Source: JAVJUS01 sp040220455
GTDB lineage: Bacteria > Pseudomonadota > Alphaproteobacteria > DSM-16000 > Inquilinaceae
Assembly: GCA_040220455.1 (NCBI GenBank)
Contig: JAVJUS010000094.1
Span: 186,001-250,000, forward strand
DNA length: 64,000 nucleotides
Direction of reading: 5' to 3'
How positions within the stretch are numbered: position 1 is the first letter of the stretch; every line of letters starts with the position of its first letter. Positions 1 through 7,651 of the stretch are shown here, piece by piece. Under the pieces are notes generated by a model. It was given only the letters and a program-made list of their open reading frames with translations, did no database searches and was not told where the DNA came from. Both the position numbers and the translations under genes were made by a program.

Positions 1-251
1 CTTCGGGTCGGACAGCCCCGTGGGGCCGCGCGGGCCCGCTCCGGAATCCGGCGTTCCGGGCGGGCGCGCGTGTCGGCGTCTGCCGCGTTCCGTCGTCCGG
101 GCCGCCGATGACGGGGCGGCGACCCGAGCGCCGATCGGGCGCTTGAAGGCGGCAGACCCGACGCCAACCTATGGCATCGGGGCGTGCTTCGTGCGCCCGA
201 TTCCGGTGGGGCCGACCCGGGCCCCGACCGTCGGTACAGAGGCTTGAAACC
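1..251. other. Non-coding region upstream of lon
   Basis: No convincing gene is seen. Short open frames here have no recognisable protein character. In related genomes clpX lies upstream of lon, but its C-terminus is not visible. A CTTGAAG element at 142-148 resembles a heat-shock -35 box, but the matching -10 (CCTATGG, 168-174) is too far away for me to call a sigma-32 promoter. An AGAGG ribosome-binding site lies at 238-242. Confidence 0.5.
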
Positions 252-2660
252 ATGCTCGAACTGTCTCGCGGCGCCCTCTACCCGGTTCTGCCCCTGAGGG
301 ACATCGTCGTCTTCCCGCACATGATCGTCCCGCTGTTCGTCGGGCGCGAGAAATCCGTTCGCGCGCTCGAGGACGTGATGAAGGACGACAAGCAGATCCT
401 TCTCGTCACGCAGAAGAACGCGGCGCAGGACGACCCGAGCCCGTCGGACATCTATGGCGTGGGCACGGTCGGCACAGTCCTCCAGCTGCTGAAGCTGCCG
501 GACGGCACCGTTAAGGTGCTGGTCGAGGGCGGTCGCCGGGCGAAGATCACGCGCTTCGCGGAGAACGAGTCCTTCTTCCAGGCCTATGCCGAGGAGGTCG
601 AGGACGTCGAGGGCGACGCCCAGGAGCTCGAGGCTCTGTCGCGCGCGGCGGTGACCCAGTTCGAGCAGTACATCAAGCTCAACAAGAAGATCCCGCCGGA
701 GGTGCTGGTCTCGGTCAACCAGATCGACGACGCCAGCAAGCTCGCCGACACGGTGGCCTCGCACCTGAACCTCAAGATCGCCGAGAAGCAGCAGCTGCTC
801 GAGACGTCGTCGATCTCCGAGCGGCTGGAAAAGATCTACGCCTTCATGGAGGGCGAGATCGGCGTGCTGCAGGTGGAAAAGCGCATCCGCTCCCGCGTCA
901 AGCGGCAGATGGAGAAGACTCAGCGCGAGTACTACCTCAACGAGCAGCTCAAGGCGATCCAGAAGGAGCTGGGCGAGGGCGAGGACGGTCGCGACGAGCT
1001 CCAGGAGCTCGAGGACAAGATCGCCAAGACCAAGCTCAGCAAGGAAGCACGGGAGAAGTGCAAGCAGGAGCTCAAGAAGCTCCGCAACATGAGCCCGATG
1101 TCGGCCGAGGCCACGGTGGTGCGCAACTACCTGGACTGGATGGTGTCCATTCCGTGGAAGAAGCGCACCAAGGTCAAGAAGGACATCAAGCTCGCCGAGC
1201 GCGTCCTCAACGACGACCACCACGGCCTGGACAAGGTCAAGGAGCGGATCCTCGAGTACCTCGCCGTCCAGCAGCGCATGAACAAGGTTCGCGGCCCGAT
1301 CCTTTGCCTCGTCGGCCCGCCCGGCGTCGGCAAGACGTCGCTCGGCCAGTCGGTCGCGCGCTCGACGGGACGCAACTTCGTGCGCATGTCGCTGGGCGGC
1401 GTGCGTGACGAGGCGGAGATCCGCGGCCACCGCCGGACCTATATCGGCTCCATGCCCGGCAAGATCATCCAGGGCATGAAGAAGGCGAAGAGCTCGAACC
1501 CGCTGTTCCTGCTCGACGAGGTCGACAAGCTGGGCGCGGACTGGCGGGGCGACCCGTCCTCGGCGCTGCTCGAGGTGCTCGATCCCGAGCAGAACAGCAC
1601 CTTCAACGACCATTACCTCGAGGTCGACTACGACCTGTCGGACGTGATGTTCCTGTGCACGGCGAACACGCTGCGCATGCCGCAGCCGCTGCTCGACCGC
1701 ATGGAGGTCATTCGGATCCCGGGCTACACCGAGGACGAGAAGGTCGAGATCGCCAAGCGCCACCTCCTCGGCAAGCAGATGAAGGCGAACGGGCTCAAGG
1801 AAGGCGAGTGGTCGCTCTCCGACGAAGCTCTGCGCGACCTGATCCGCTACTACACCCGGGAAGCCGGCGTGCGGAACCTGGAGCGCGAACTCGCCAACCT
1901 GGCGCGGAAGTCGGTCAAGGAACTGCTGGTCAGCGGCAAGAAGCGCATCGCGATCACCCGCAAGAACCTCGAGAAGTTCGCCGGCGTTCGGAAGTACCGC
2001 TACGGCGAGGCCGAGCTCGAGGACCTGGTCGGCGTGACGACGGGCCTCGCCTGGACCGAGGTGGGCGGCGAACTCCTCTCGGTCGAGGCGGTGACCGTGC
2101 CGGGGCGCGGCCGCGTGACGACCACGGGCAAGCTGGGCGACGTCATGAAGGAATCGGTCCAGGCCGCGGAGAGCTATGTCCGGTCCCGGGCGGCGGCCTT
2201 CGGCATCAAGCCGACGGTTTTCGCGCGCAAGGACATCCATGTCCACGTGCCCGAGGGCGCGACGCCGAAGGACGGCCCGAGCGCCGGCGTCGCCATGGCG
2301 ACCTCCATCGTCTCGGTACTGACCGGCGTGCCGGTGCGCAAGGATGTCGCCATGACCGGCGAGATCACGTTGCGCGGCCGCGTGCTGCCGATCGGCGGCC
2401 TGAAGGAGAAGCTGCTGGCGGCCATGCGCGGCGGGCTGACGACGGTCCTGATCCCGAAGGACAATGAAAAGGATCTCGCCGAGATCCCGGACAACGTCAA
2501 GAAGGGCCTGACCCTCATCACGGTGGCCAATCTCGACGAAGTCCTGGCCCACGCGCTCACCGAGCGTCTCGAGCCCGTCGAGTGGATCGAGCCGCCGGAG
2601 CCCGAGGCGGTGCCTCCGGTTGGGCCGGACGGGGACGAAGACCCGGTTTTGCGCCACTGA
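252..2660 (+). CDS. lon: ATP-dependent endopeptidase La (Lon protease)
   Basis: Cytosolic AAA+ serine protease that unfolds and degrades misfolded and regulatory proteins. The 802-residue product has the normal length for LonA. An N-terminal substrate domain begins LYPVLPLRDIVVFPHM. Walker A (GPPGVGKTS) lies near residues 355-363 and Walker B (FLLDEVDKL) near 419-427. The protease domain has the catalytic Ser in GPSAG (S677) and the Lys in GGLKEK (K720), an S-K dyad. I chose the ATG at 252 because an upstream in-frame ATG (171) would add 27 Arg/Pro-rich residues foreign to the family, and because AGAGG precedes 252 at a suitable distance. lon followed by an HU gene is the usual alphaproteobacterial arrangement. 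Confidence 0.98.
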   Translation: MLELSRGALYPVLPLRDIVVFPHMIVPLFVGREKSVRALEDVMKDDKQILLVTQKNAAQDDPSPSDIYGVGTVGTVLQLLKLPDGTVKVLVEGGRRAKITRFAENESFFQAYAEEVEDVEGDAQELEALSRAAVTQFEQYIKLNKKIPPEVLVSVNQIDDASKLADTVASHLNLKIAEKQQLLETSSISERLEKIYAFMEGEIGVLQVEKRIRSRVKRQMEKTQREYYLNEQLKAIQKELGEGEDGRDELQELEDKIAKTKLSKEAREKCKQELKKLRNMSPMSAEATVVRNYLDWMVSIPWKKRTKVKKDIKLAERVLNDDHHGLDKVKERILEYLAVQQRMNKVRGPILCLVGPPGVGKTSLGQSVARSTGRNFVRMSLGGVRDEAEIRGHRRTYIGSMPGKIIQGMKKAKSSNPLFLLDEVDKLGADWRGDPSSALLEVLDPEQNSTFNDHYLEVDYDLSDVMFLCTANTLRMPQPLLDRMEVIRIPGYTEDEKVEIAKRHLLGKQMKANGLKEGEWSLSDEALRDLIRYYTREAGVRNLERELANLARKSVKELLVSGKKRIAITRKNLEKFAGVRKYRYGEAELEDLVGVTTGLAWTEVGGELLSVEAVTVPGRGRVTTTGKLGDVMKESVQAAESYVRSRAAAFGIKPTVFARKDIHVHVPEGATPKDGPSAGVAMATSIVSVLTGVPVRKDVAMTGEITLRGRVLPIGGLKEKLLAAMRGGLTTVLIPKDNEKDLAEIPDNVKKGLTLITVANLDEVLAHALTERLEPVEWIEPPEPEAVPPVGPDGDEDPVLRH

Positions 2661-2674
2661 TCCGCGCAAAACCG
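2644..2674 (+). terminator. Stem-loop spanning the lon stop codon
   Basis: CGGTTTTGCGC (2644-2654) pairs perfectly with GCGCAAAACCG (2664-2674), an 11-bp stem. The loop contains the lon TGA (2658-2660). There is no U-tract after it, so it may be a 3'-end stabiliser or a factor-dependent terminator rather than an intrinsic one. Confidence 0.4.
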
Positions 2675-2685
2675 ACGATTCGGGA

Positions 2686-2715
2686 TTGAGCGAATCGCGG
2701 AATTCCGCATAGATT
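2686..2715 (+). promoter_or_regulatory. Probable hupB promoter
   Basis: TTGAGC (2686-2691) and TAGATT (2710-2715) are separated by 18 bases, a reasonable sigma-70 match. It lies between lon and the HU gene and would give an mRNA leader of about 165 nt. Inferred from consensus only. Confidence 0.45.
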
Positions 2716-2886
2716 GGGCATCGGCGGTCCCGGGGACCACGCCTCCGGGCCGCCGGCCATGCTCGTGTTGACCGCCAATCCCGTCGGGGCAGGGAACGAT
2801 CCCCCCAGTCTGACAGACCGAAGACAAGACGGTAGTCCGGCCGCGAGCAGTCACGGAATTATTTGAGTCCGCAAAGGGGGGCTGAA

Positions 2887-3159
2887 GTGAACAAGAACGA
2901 CCTTGTTGCTCACGTGGCCGATGTCTCCGGGTTGTCGAAGGCGGATGCCGGCAAGGCTGTCGACGCCGTTTTCGACGGGATTACCGCGTCGCTGAAGAAG
3001 GGCACGGATGTCCGTCTCGTCGGCTTCGGGACCTTCACTGTCGCCGAGCGCGCCGCGTCCGAAGGGCGCAATCCGCGTACCGGCGAAAAAATCTCGATCC
3101 CGGCCTCCAAGCAGCCGAAGTTCAAGGCCGGCAAGCAGCTCAAGGACTCCGTCAACTGA
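2887..3159 (+). CDS. hupB: HU family DNA-binding protein
   Basis: Nucleoid-associated histone-like protein that bends DNA as a dimer. The 90-residue product matches the family length. It opens with NKNDLVAHVADVSGLSKADA (helical dimerisation part), has GFGTFTVAERAASEGRNPRTG in the beta saddle and arm, and ends in a Lys-rich tail (PKFKAGKQLKDSVN). The start is the GTG at 2887, 4 bases after an AAGGGGGGCTGAA purine-rich site; an in-frame TTG at 2863 lies inside or before that site and adds residues not seen in HU. It follows lon and has its own probable promoter at 2686-2715. Confidence 0.96.
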   Translation: MNKNDLVAHVADVSGLSKADAGKAVDAVFDGITASLKKGTDVRLVGFGTFTVAERAASEGRNPRTGEKISIPASKQPKFKAGKQLKDSVN

Positions 3160-3709
3160 GTCCGCGATGCCGTGTCGCCGGCAACGGCGGCGTGGCGGAA
3201 ACAAGCCTTGTCGACCCGGGACCGGGAACCGCTGCCGGGTGATGACGACGGCGCATCGGACCAGCCGTGTCCCGTGCGCCGTTGTCGTGTAAGGTCGATA
3301 TCGCTGATGGGCGTCGGGTCCATCGTCGGCCCCGGTCGCGGTGTATGTGTTTCAGGGCGCGGCGCGCGAGGCCCGCGTGGGGCGCCGTGGCCGTGTCGTA
3401 CCGGGGCCTTGGCGCAACGCTCAGGGACCTTGTCGTGCCAGGTCCTTGGCGTGCCTGGGCTGCATCCTGCCGGTGCGGTGTCGTGCCGAGGTGGTGTCGC
3501 CCTGTTGGCGCTTCGAGAAGATGTCGCCGAGCAGATGTCGCATTGCCCCGAGCGAGTGGAGCGTGGCAGGCGAGGCGCGAGGCCGCCGGTCGTGACTTCC
3601 ACGGCGTGCACCGGTATCTTCGGGTCCGACTTCGGCCTCCGTTCCGGGATCCATGGGCTCGGGCGGAGGCGAGGTGGGTCGTCGCGACGCGTCGTCACCA
3701 GCCGCGGTC
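3160..3709. other. 550-bp intergenic region, no gene recognised
   Basis: Between hupB and tRNA-Val. Several open frames exist on both strands, but they are Arg/Pro/Gly-rich, overlap each other and have no credible start sites, as expected by chance in DNA of this GC content. Apart from the hairpin at 3169-3196 I see no structured element or clear promoter. Confidence 0.6.
3169..3196 (+). terminator. Stem-loop downstream of hupB
   Basis: GCCGTGTCGCCG and CGGCGGCGTGGC form a 12-bp stem (three G-U pairs) around a GCAA tetraloop starting 9 bases after the hupB stop. No T-run follows, so termination here is only a possibility. Confidence 0.35.
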
Positions 3710-3785
3710 GGGCGGTTAGCTCAGCCGGTAGAGCATCGGTTTTACACACCGAGGGTCGGCGGTTCGAACCCGTCACCGCCCACCA
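3710..3785 (+). tRNA. tRNA-Val (anticodon UAC)
   Basis: 76 nt. The acceptor stem GGGCGGT (3710-3716) pairs with ACCGCCC (3775-3781), followed by discriminator A and an encoded CCA (3783-3785). The D arm has GGTAGAGC. The anticodon stem TCGGT/ACCGA closes the loop TTTACAC with anticodon TAC at 3743-3745. The T arm contains GGTTCGAACC. In many alphaproteobacteria tRNA-Val and tRNA-Asp lie together between hupB and nuoA; here an insertion sequence separates them. Confidence 0.97.
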
Positions 3786-3936
3786 TCGTCATTCCATCCA
3801 CCCGCTTTTTCGTCCACCGCGGTAGCGCTTCGGCCGCACCGTCGTCCGGCGTCGCGGCGGGGCGTTCGGGGCGGGGTTCCGGCAGGCCGATCCCCGGTCG
3901 AGAGGGGGCGGGAGGGCCGGTCGCTGAAAAGCGCGC

Positions 3937-3954
3937 CAGGGTGATCCGCGGTGC
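3937..3954. repeat. Left target-site duplication of the IS
   Basis: CAGGGTGATCCGCGGTGC directly precedes the left inverted repeat of the insertion element. It matches 5331-5348 at 17 of 18 positions (T3952 versus C5346). Confidence 0.85.
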
Positions 3955-4004
3955 TGTCGCTAACTAGTCAAGTTGTCCGGTATTGGTAGCACGTGATGTG
4001 TCCG
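3955..4004 (+). repeat. IS left terminal inverted repeat (IRL)
   Basis: Compared with the reverse complement of 5282-5330, about 38 of 49 aligned positions match with one single-base gap. The best block is GTAGCACGTGAT (3986-3997), identical in both ends; GTCCGG and TGTCCG are also shared. Confidence 0.85.
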
Positions 4005-4065
4005 CTCGGCTGATGCTTCGGTCAGGTGCATGCCCCGGGCCGAAGCGTCGTCGCGTGGAGCGGGG

Positions 4066-5246
4066 TCACGCGGCGATCCCGGTGGCGTCGTCGGGGTGGC
4101 CGTCGGCTTGGAAGCGGGCGATGCAGCGCGGCCCGTGGAACAGGGCGAGGCGGCCATCAGGATAGCGGCGCACCTGCACCCTGGCCTTGACGGAATGCGG
4201 GCGCAGCGAGCCGGGTGGGATCTGCGGGCTCGGCCGGCCGAAGGTCACGGTGTTGTCGTGTGCGACCACCCGATCCTCCTGATGGCAGAGCACCTCCTCG
4301 AGGGCGCCTGCGCTCCAGGGTACGAAGGCGCTGCCGTCGTGCTCGGCGGCCACGGCGAAGCGCCGGTTGTGCGCGGGCAGGTAGACCTCGGCGATGAAGC
4401 GGTTGGCCGCCTCCACGGTGGTGATGCCGGCATCCGCCAGCTCCTTGGGCAACCGGTCCTGGAGCGTGGCGAACAGCCGCTCGCCGCGCCCGCGGGCCTC
4501 CGGGGAATAGGCCGCCATGTGCCGGATGCCGAGCTGGCCGAGCGCGTGGCCGACCTGGGTCGGCGTGTCCTTGGCCACCTAGCCGCCGGCCTTGGGCGTG
4601 TGGAAGTAGTGGCTGCCACGATCGGTGTAGAGCACGCTGAACAGGCCGTGCGCGGCGATCACCTCGCCCAGCGCCCGGAAGGTCGAGGCGCTGCCCTTCT
4701 CGGCCGCCAGGAACAGCGAATAGATCTCGCTGGTGGCGTCGTCCAAGGTCGCGATCAGGTCGAGCGGGTGGCCCAGCCCCGGCACCCAGGCGTGGCGCGA
4801 GCCGTCCTGGCGCAGCAGCATGCCCGGCACCGGCCGGCGCGGGCGCTTCTTGCGATGCACCGAGCGCTTGGGCGCCTTGCGCACCAGGCCGCGCGCCTGC
4901 AGCACCGACTTGGTCCAGCCGTAGCTGTGGCCCAGGCCGTGCCGATCCGTCGCCCGCTCGTGGAAGTGCTTGACCGTCTAGCCCGAGTAGCGCTGTTCGT
5001 AAAGGGCTGCAATGCGCTCGACCTCGTCCGCCGGCACCCGGTGGGGCTGATCTTGCCCAGACGCCGGTCCAACAGGCCGGCTGCCCCCTCGGCCTCGTAC
5101 CGCCCCCGCCAGCGACGGAACGTCCGCTCCGAAACACCGAGCCATTCCGACGCCTCTCCGGCGCTCAGGCCCTTGGCGCGATGGCGCTCGTAGATCTCCT
5201 CGAACCGCATCTGTCGTACCTCTTGCAACACCTCCGCCCGGTCCAT
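4066..5246 (-). pseudogene. Broken ISNCY-family DDE transposase
   Basis: Starts MDRAEVLQEVRQMRFEEIYE at 5246 with a purine-rich site before it. An N-terminal helix-turn-helix (GLSAGEASEWLGVSERTFRR) is followed by an integrase-type core: LIATLDDATSEIY, LYTDRGSHYF and ARGRGERLF supply the D, D and E catalytic residues, all still present. Three lesions are visible: a one-base deletion near 5050 (after ...LGKIS), an in-frame TAG at 4980-4978 inside YSG*TVKHFHE where relatives have a residue, and a second in-frame TAG at 4581-4579 in PKAGG*VAKDT. The total length of 1181 nt is one short of a multiple of three, agreeing with a single net deletion. Not translatable as one protein. Confidence 0.88.
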
Positions 5247-5281
5247 CGCCGCCCCCTCTTCATCCAGGGCGGTTCTAAAAC

Positions 5282-5330
5282 CGGACAGATCACGTGCTAC
5301 GAAATCCGGACTGATGACGTGTTACCGAAA
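5282..5330 (-). repeat. IS right terminal inverted repeat (IRR)
   Basis: Inverted partner of 3955-4004. It lies just upstream of the transposase start (5246), so the transposase promoter would be expected in or near it. Confidence 0.85.
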
Positions 5331-5348
5331 CAGGGTGATCCGCGGCGC
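5331..5348. repeat. Right target-site duplication of the IS
   Basis: CAGGGTGATCCGCGGCGC, the 17/18 match of 3937-3954. It immediately follows the right inverted repeat and abuts the tRNA-Asp -35 hexamer at 5349. Confidence 0.85.
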
Positions 5349-5377
5349 TTGACAGCCGGGGGGCGACCCTCTATCTC
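5349..5377 (+). promoter_or_regulatory. tRNA-Asp promoter
   Basis: Perfect TTGACA (5349-5354), a 17-base spacer and TATCTC (5372-5377), ending 33 bases before the tRNA. A strong consensus promoter, as expected for a stable RNA gene. The neighbouring IS insertion left both hexamers intact but replaced the DNA upstream of -53 (5330 and below). Confidence 0.8.
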
Positions 5378-5410
5378 AGGCGCCCGCGACGGTGATTGTC
5401 GTCGCCCCGC

Positions 5411-5487
5411 GCGGGTGTAGCTCAGTTGGTTAGAGCGCTGGCCTGTCACGCCAGAGGTCGCCGGTTCAAGTCCGGTCACTCGCGCCA
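5411..5487 (+). tRNA. tRNA-Asp (anticodon GUC)
   Basis: 77 nt. Acceptor GCGGGTG (5411-5417) pairs with CACTCGC (5477-5483) with one G-U, then discriminator G and encoded CCA (5485-5487). The D arm contains GGTTAGAGC. Anticodon stem CTGGC/GCCAG encloses CTGTCAC with GTC at 5445-5447. The T arm has GGTTCAAGTCC. G at the discriminator position is typical for tRNA-Asp. Confidence 0.97.
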
Positions 5488-5893
5488 CACTTCTCTCCTT
5501 CGACATTCGTGATCCAGCGGACCGCTGTCGATCCGCAGCGACGTCGTTGCGACGGTCGTTCGGACGGGATGGATCGTTTCGGGCGCGCCGGTTCGGCGTC
5601 GGTGTCGTCGTCCGGGTGGAAGGTCCGGCCATCGGGCGACCCGCGATGTCGGCCGAGCGACGGCGCGTGGGCCTGTCGTGCGGCGCGTCGGCCTCACCCG
5701 GTCCCGCGCGGTGTGGCGAGGTCGCGGCCGGCGCGGCGAGACGCCGCCCGAAAACGGCTTCCCAGCGCGGCTCACGGGGCCTATATATGCGGCGATTCAA
5801 AGTCATGGGGTGCACGCCCGAGCTCCTGTTCGGAATGCCTTTTCGAACCGCGCGCGGGCAAGGGGCCGGCACCCGGCGCACGCGAGGGCACTC
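5488..5893. other. 406-bp region upstream of the nuo operon
   Basis: No credible gene. It should carry the complex I operon promoter. The clearest candidate is TATATA at 5782-5787 with a weak TTCCCA (5759-5764) 17 bases before it, about 107 bp upstream of nuoA. Open frames here are shadow reading of GC-rich DNA. Confidence 0.5.
5759..5787 (+). promoter_or_regulatory. Candidate nuo operon promoter
   Basis: TTCCCA-17-TATATA. The -10 is good and the -35 poor. It is the only AT-rich hexamer of this quality between tRNA-Asp and nuoA, but is supported by consensus alone. Confidence 0.35.
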
Positions 5894-6262
5894 ATGAGCC
5901 AGTCGCTCCTGGCCGAATACCTGCCGATCCTGATCTTCCTCGGAATCGCGATCTTCCTGGCCGTCGCGGCGGTCGGGGCCTCGCTCGTCGTCGGTCGGCA
6001 GAATCCGGACAGCGAGAAGCTGTCGGCCTACGAATGCGGGTTCGACGCCTTCGACGACGCCCGCTCGCGCTTCGATGTGCGCTTCTACCTGGTGGCCATC
6101 CTGTTCATCATTTTCGATCTCGAGGTGGCGTTCCTGTTCCCCTGGGCGACCGCCCTGGGCGATATCGGGATGTTCGGCTTCTGGTCGATGGTGGTGTTTC
6201 TGGGCATCCTGACCATCGGTTTCATCTACGAGTGGAAGAAGGGAGCACTGGAATGGGAGTGA
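5894..6262 (+). CDS. nuoA: NADH-quinone oxidoreductase subunit A
   Basis: Small membrane subunit of respiratory complex I at the junction of the peripheral and membrane arms. 122 residues with three hydrophobic segments (about 9-31, 65-83, 90-112). The conserved loop SEKLSAYECGFDAFDDARSRF and the following RFYLVAILFIIFDLEVAFLFPW are diagnostic. ATG 5894 is used because upstream in-frame residues are not part of the family. First gene of the nuoA-N operon; its stop overlaps nuoB by 10 bases, suggesting translational coupling. Confidence 0.97.
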   Translation: MSQSLLAEYLPILIFLGIAIFLAVAAVGASLVVGRQNPDSEKLSAYECGFDAFDDARSRFDVRFYLVAILFIIFDLEVAFLFPWATALGDIGMFGFWSMVVFLGILTIGFIYEWKKGALEWE

Positions 6263-6819
6263 GCGAGAAGACTGCCCACCCGACGCCGGGGGCCGTCGAC
6301 GCGCCGATCCCGCCGGGGCCCGAGCAGGACGCCGTCATCGCCAAGGCCGGGGCCGAGCTCCAGGACAAGGGCTTCCTGGTCACCCGCCTCGATTCCCTGC
6401 TCGACTGGGCGCGCACAGGGTCGCTGTGGCCGATGACCTTCGGCCTCGCCTGCTGCGCGGTGGAGATGATCCACGCCTATATGGCGCGCTACGACCTGGA
6501 CCGCATGGGCGTGATCCCGCGGCCCAGCCCGCGCCAGTCCGACGTGATGATCGTCGCCGGCACGCTGACCAACAAGATGGCGCCAGCCCTGCGCAAGGTC
6601 TACGACCAGATGCCGGAGCCGCGCTGGGTCATCTCCATGGGCTCCTGCGCCAACGGCGGCGGCTACTACCACTACTCCTACTCGGTGGTGCGCGGCTGCG
6701 ACCGCATCGTGCCGGTGGACATCTACGTGCCGGGCTGCCCGCCGACGGCGGAGGCGCTGGTCTACGGCGTGATGCAGCTGCAGAAGAAGATCCGGCGCGG
6801 CCGCCGCTTCTCGCGGTAA
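6253..6819 (+). CDS. nuoB: NADH-quinone oxidoreductase subunit B (cluster N2)
   Basis: 188-residue peripheral subunit that holds the terminal [4Fe-4S] cluster N2, which reduces quinone. Cluster ligands are visible as the adjacent pair C67-C68 (GLACCAVEM), C132 (SMGSCANGG) and C162 (YVPGCPPTAE). The N-terminal 35 residues are a variable extension. It begins inside the end of nuoA (ATG 6253), and nuoC follows 82 bases later. Nothing about it is unusual. Confidence 0.98.
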   Translation: MGVSEKTAHPTPGAVDAPIPPGPEQDAVIAKAGAELQDKGFLVTRLDSLLDWARTGSLWPMTFGLACCAVEMIHAYMARYDLDRMGVIPRPSPRQSDVMIVAGTLTNKMAPALRKVYDQMPEPRWVISMGSCANGGGYYHYSYSVVRGCDRIVPVDIYVPGCPPTAEALVYGVMQLQKKIRRGRRFSR

Positions 6820-6901
6820 GGCGCGGCGCGCCGGGGCCGACCCTGGCGCGGCCGGGCCGGCCCGTGCCCCGATCCCTCCCACCGACGACGGGGAGCCCCC
6901 G

Positions 6902-7531
6902 ATGTCCATCCAGGCCCTGACCGAGTTGGGCGAGACGATCGCGCAGGCGCTCGGGTCCGATGTCGACGCGACGGAAATCCGCCTCGGCGAGCTGACGGTC
7001 ACCGTCCGCTCCGGCGCGATTGCCAAGGCGCTGACCTATCTGCGCGATGACGCGGCGTGCCAGTTCGCCATGCTGGTCGACATCACCGCGGCCGATTATC
7101 CCGATCGCGAGCAGCGATTCGAGGTCGTCTACCACCTGCTGAGCCTCAAGCAGAACCAGCGCATCCGGGTGAAGACGCCGACGGACGAGGACACGCCCGT
7201 GCCGTCGGCGGCGGGCGTGTTCCCGAACGCGACCTGGTACGAGCGCGAGGTCTGGGACATGTACGGCGTGTTCTTCGCCGACAATCCGGATCTGCGCCGG
7301 ATCATGACCGACTACGGCTTCGAGGGGCATCCGCTGCGCAAGGACTTCCCGCTGACCGGCTATGTCGAGGTGCGCTACGACGAGGAGCTCAAGCGCGTCG
7401 TCTACGAGCCGGTGAAGCTGACCCAGGATTTCCGGACCTTCGAGTTCCTGAGCCCGTGGGAAGGCATGACGCCGCTCCTGCCCGGGGACGAGAAGGCGGA
7501 ATCGGAGGCCGAGGCCGGCGACAAGGGCTGA
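6902..7531 (+). CDS. nuoC: NADH-quinone oxidoreductase subunit C
   Basis: 30-kDa-type subunit of the connecting module of complex I, 209 residues. The family signature runs through ATWYEREVWDMYGVFFADNP and YGFEGHPLRKDFPLTGYVEV in the second half. It is a separate gene, not fused to nuoD as in enterobacteria. It has an acidic C-terminal tail (EKAESEAEAGDKG). A 120-base gap precedes nuoD; I see no gene in that gap. Confidence 0.97.
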   Translation: MSIQALTELGETIAQALGSDVDATEIRLGELTVTVRSGAIAKALTYLRDDAACQFAMLVDITAADYPDREQRFEVVYHLLSLKQNQRIRVKTPTDEDTPVPSAAGVFPNATWYEREVWDMYGVFFADNPDLRRIMTDYGFEGHPLRKDFPLTGYVEVRYDEELKRVVYEPVKLTQDFRTFEFLSPWEGMTPLLPGDEKAESEAEAGDKG

Positions 7532-7651
7532 CGGGCCGGGCCGGCGCGGCCGAGGGCCGACGCGCCCCCACTGCCGCCGCCCGCCACCGACGCAGGTTCC
7601 ACCCGCGGTGCCCGGGCCGCGCCGCGATCCCGGGCTGGACGAGGACGATAG

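Larger units (their letters stand above)
3955..5330 (-). mobile_element. Degenerate ISNCY (IS1202-like) insertion sequence, 1376 bp
   Basis: A complete but inactive element. It has imperfect terminal inverted repeats of about 50 bp (3955-4004 and 5282-5330), is bracketed exactly by an 18-bp direct repeat, and contains a single minus-strand transposase gene disrupted by one frameshift and two amber codons. Long target duplications are a known trait of the IS1202 group. The element separates tRNA-Val from tRNA-Asp, and its right duplication ends one base before the TTGACA of the tRNA-Asp promoter. One mismatch between the duplications and the transposase decay suggest an old insertion. Confidence 0.85.

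Noticed and set aside
142..174. Heat-shock (RpoH) promoter upstream of lon
   Set aside because: CTTGAAG is attractive, but the only CCTAT-like -10 is about 20 bases away, outside normal spacing for this sigma factor. Left unassigned.
4579..4980. Possibility that the two TAG codons in the transposase are recoded (pyrrolysine or suppression)
   Set aside because: The gene also has a frameshift, and nothing in the window suggests amber recoding; ordinary pseudogene decay is simpler.
4030..5193. 387-codon plus-strand frame within the insertion sequence
   Set aside because: Antisense to the clearly recognisable transposase; Arg/Ala-rich with no family motif.
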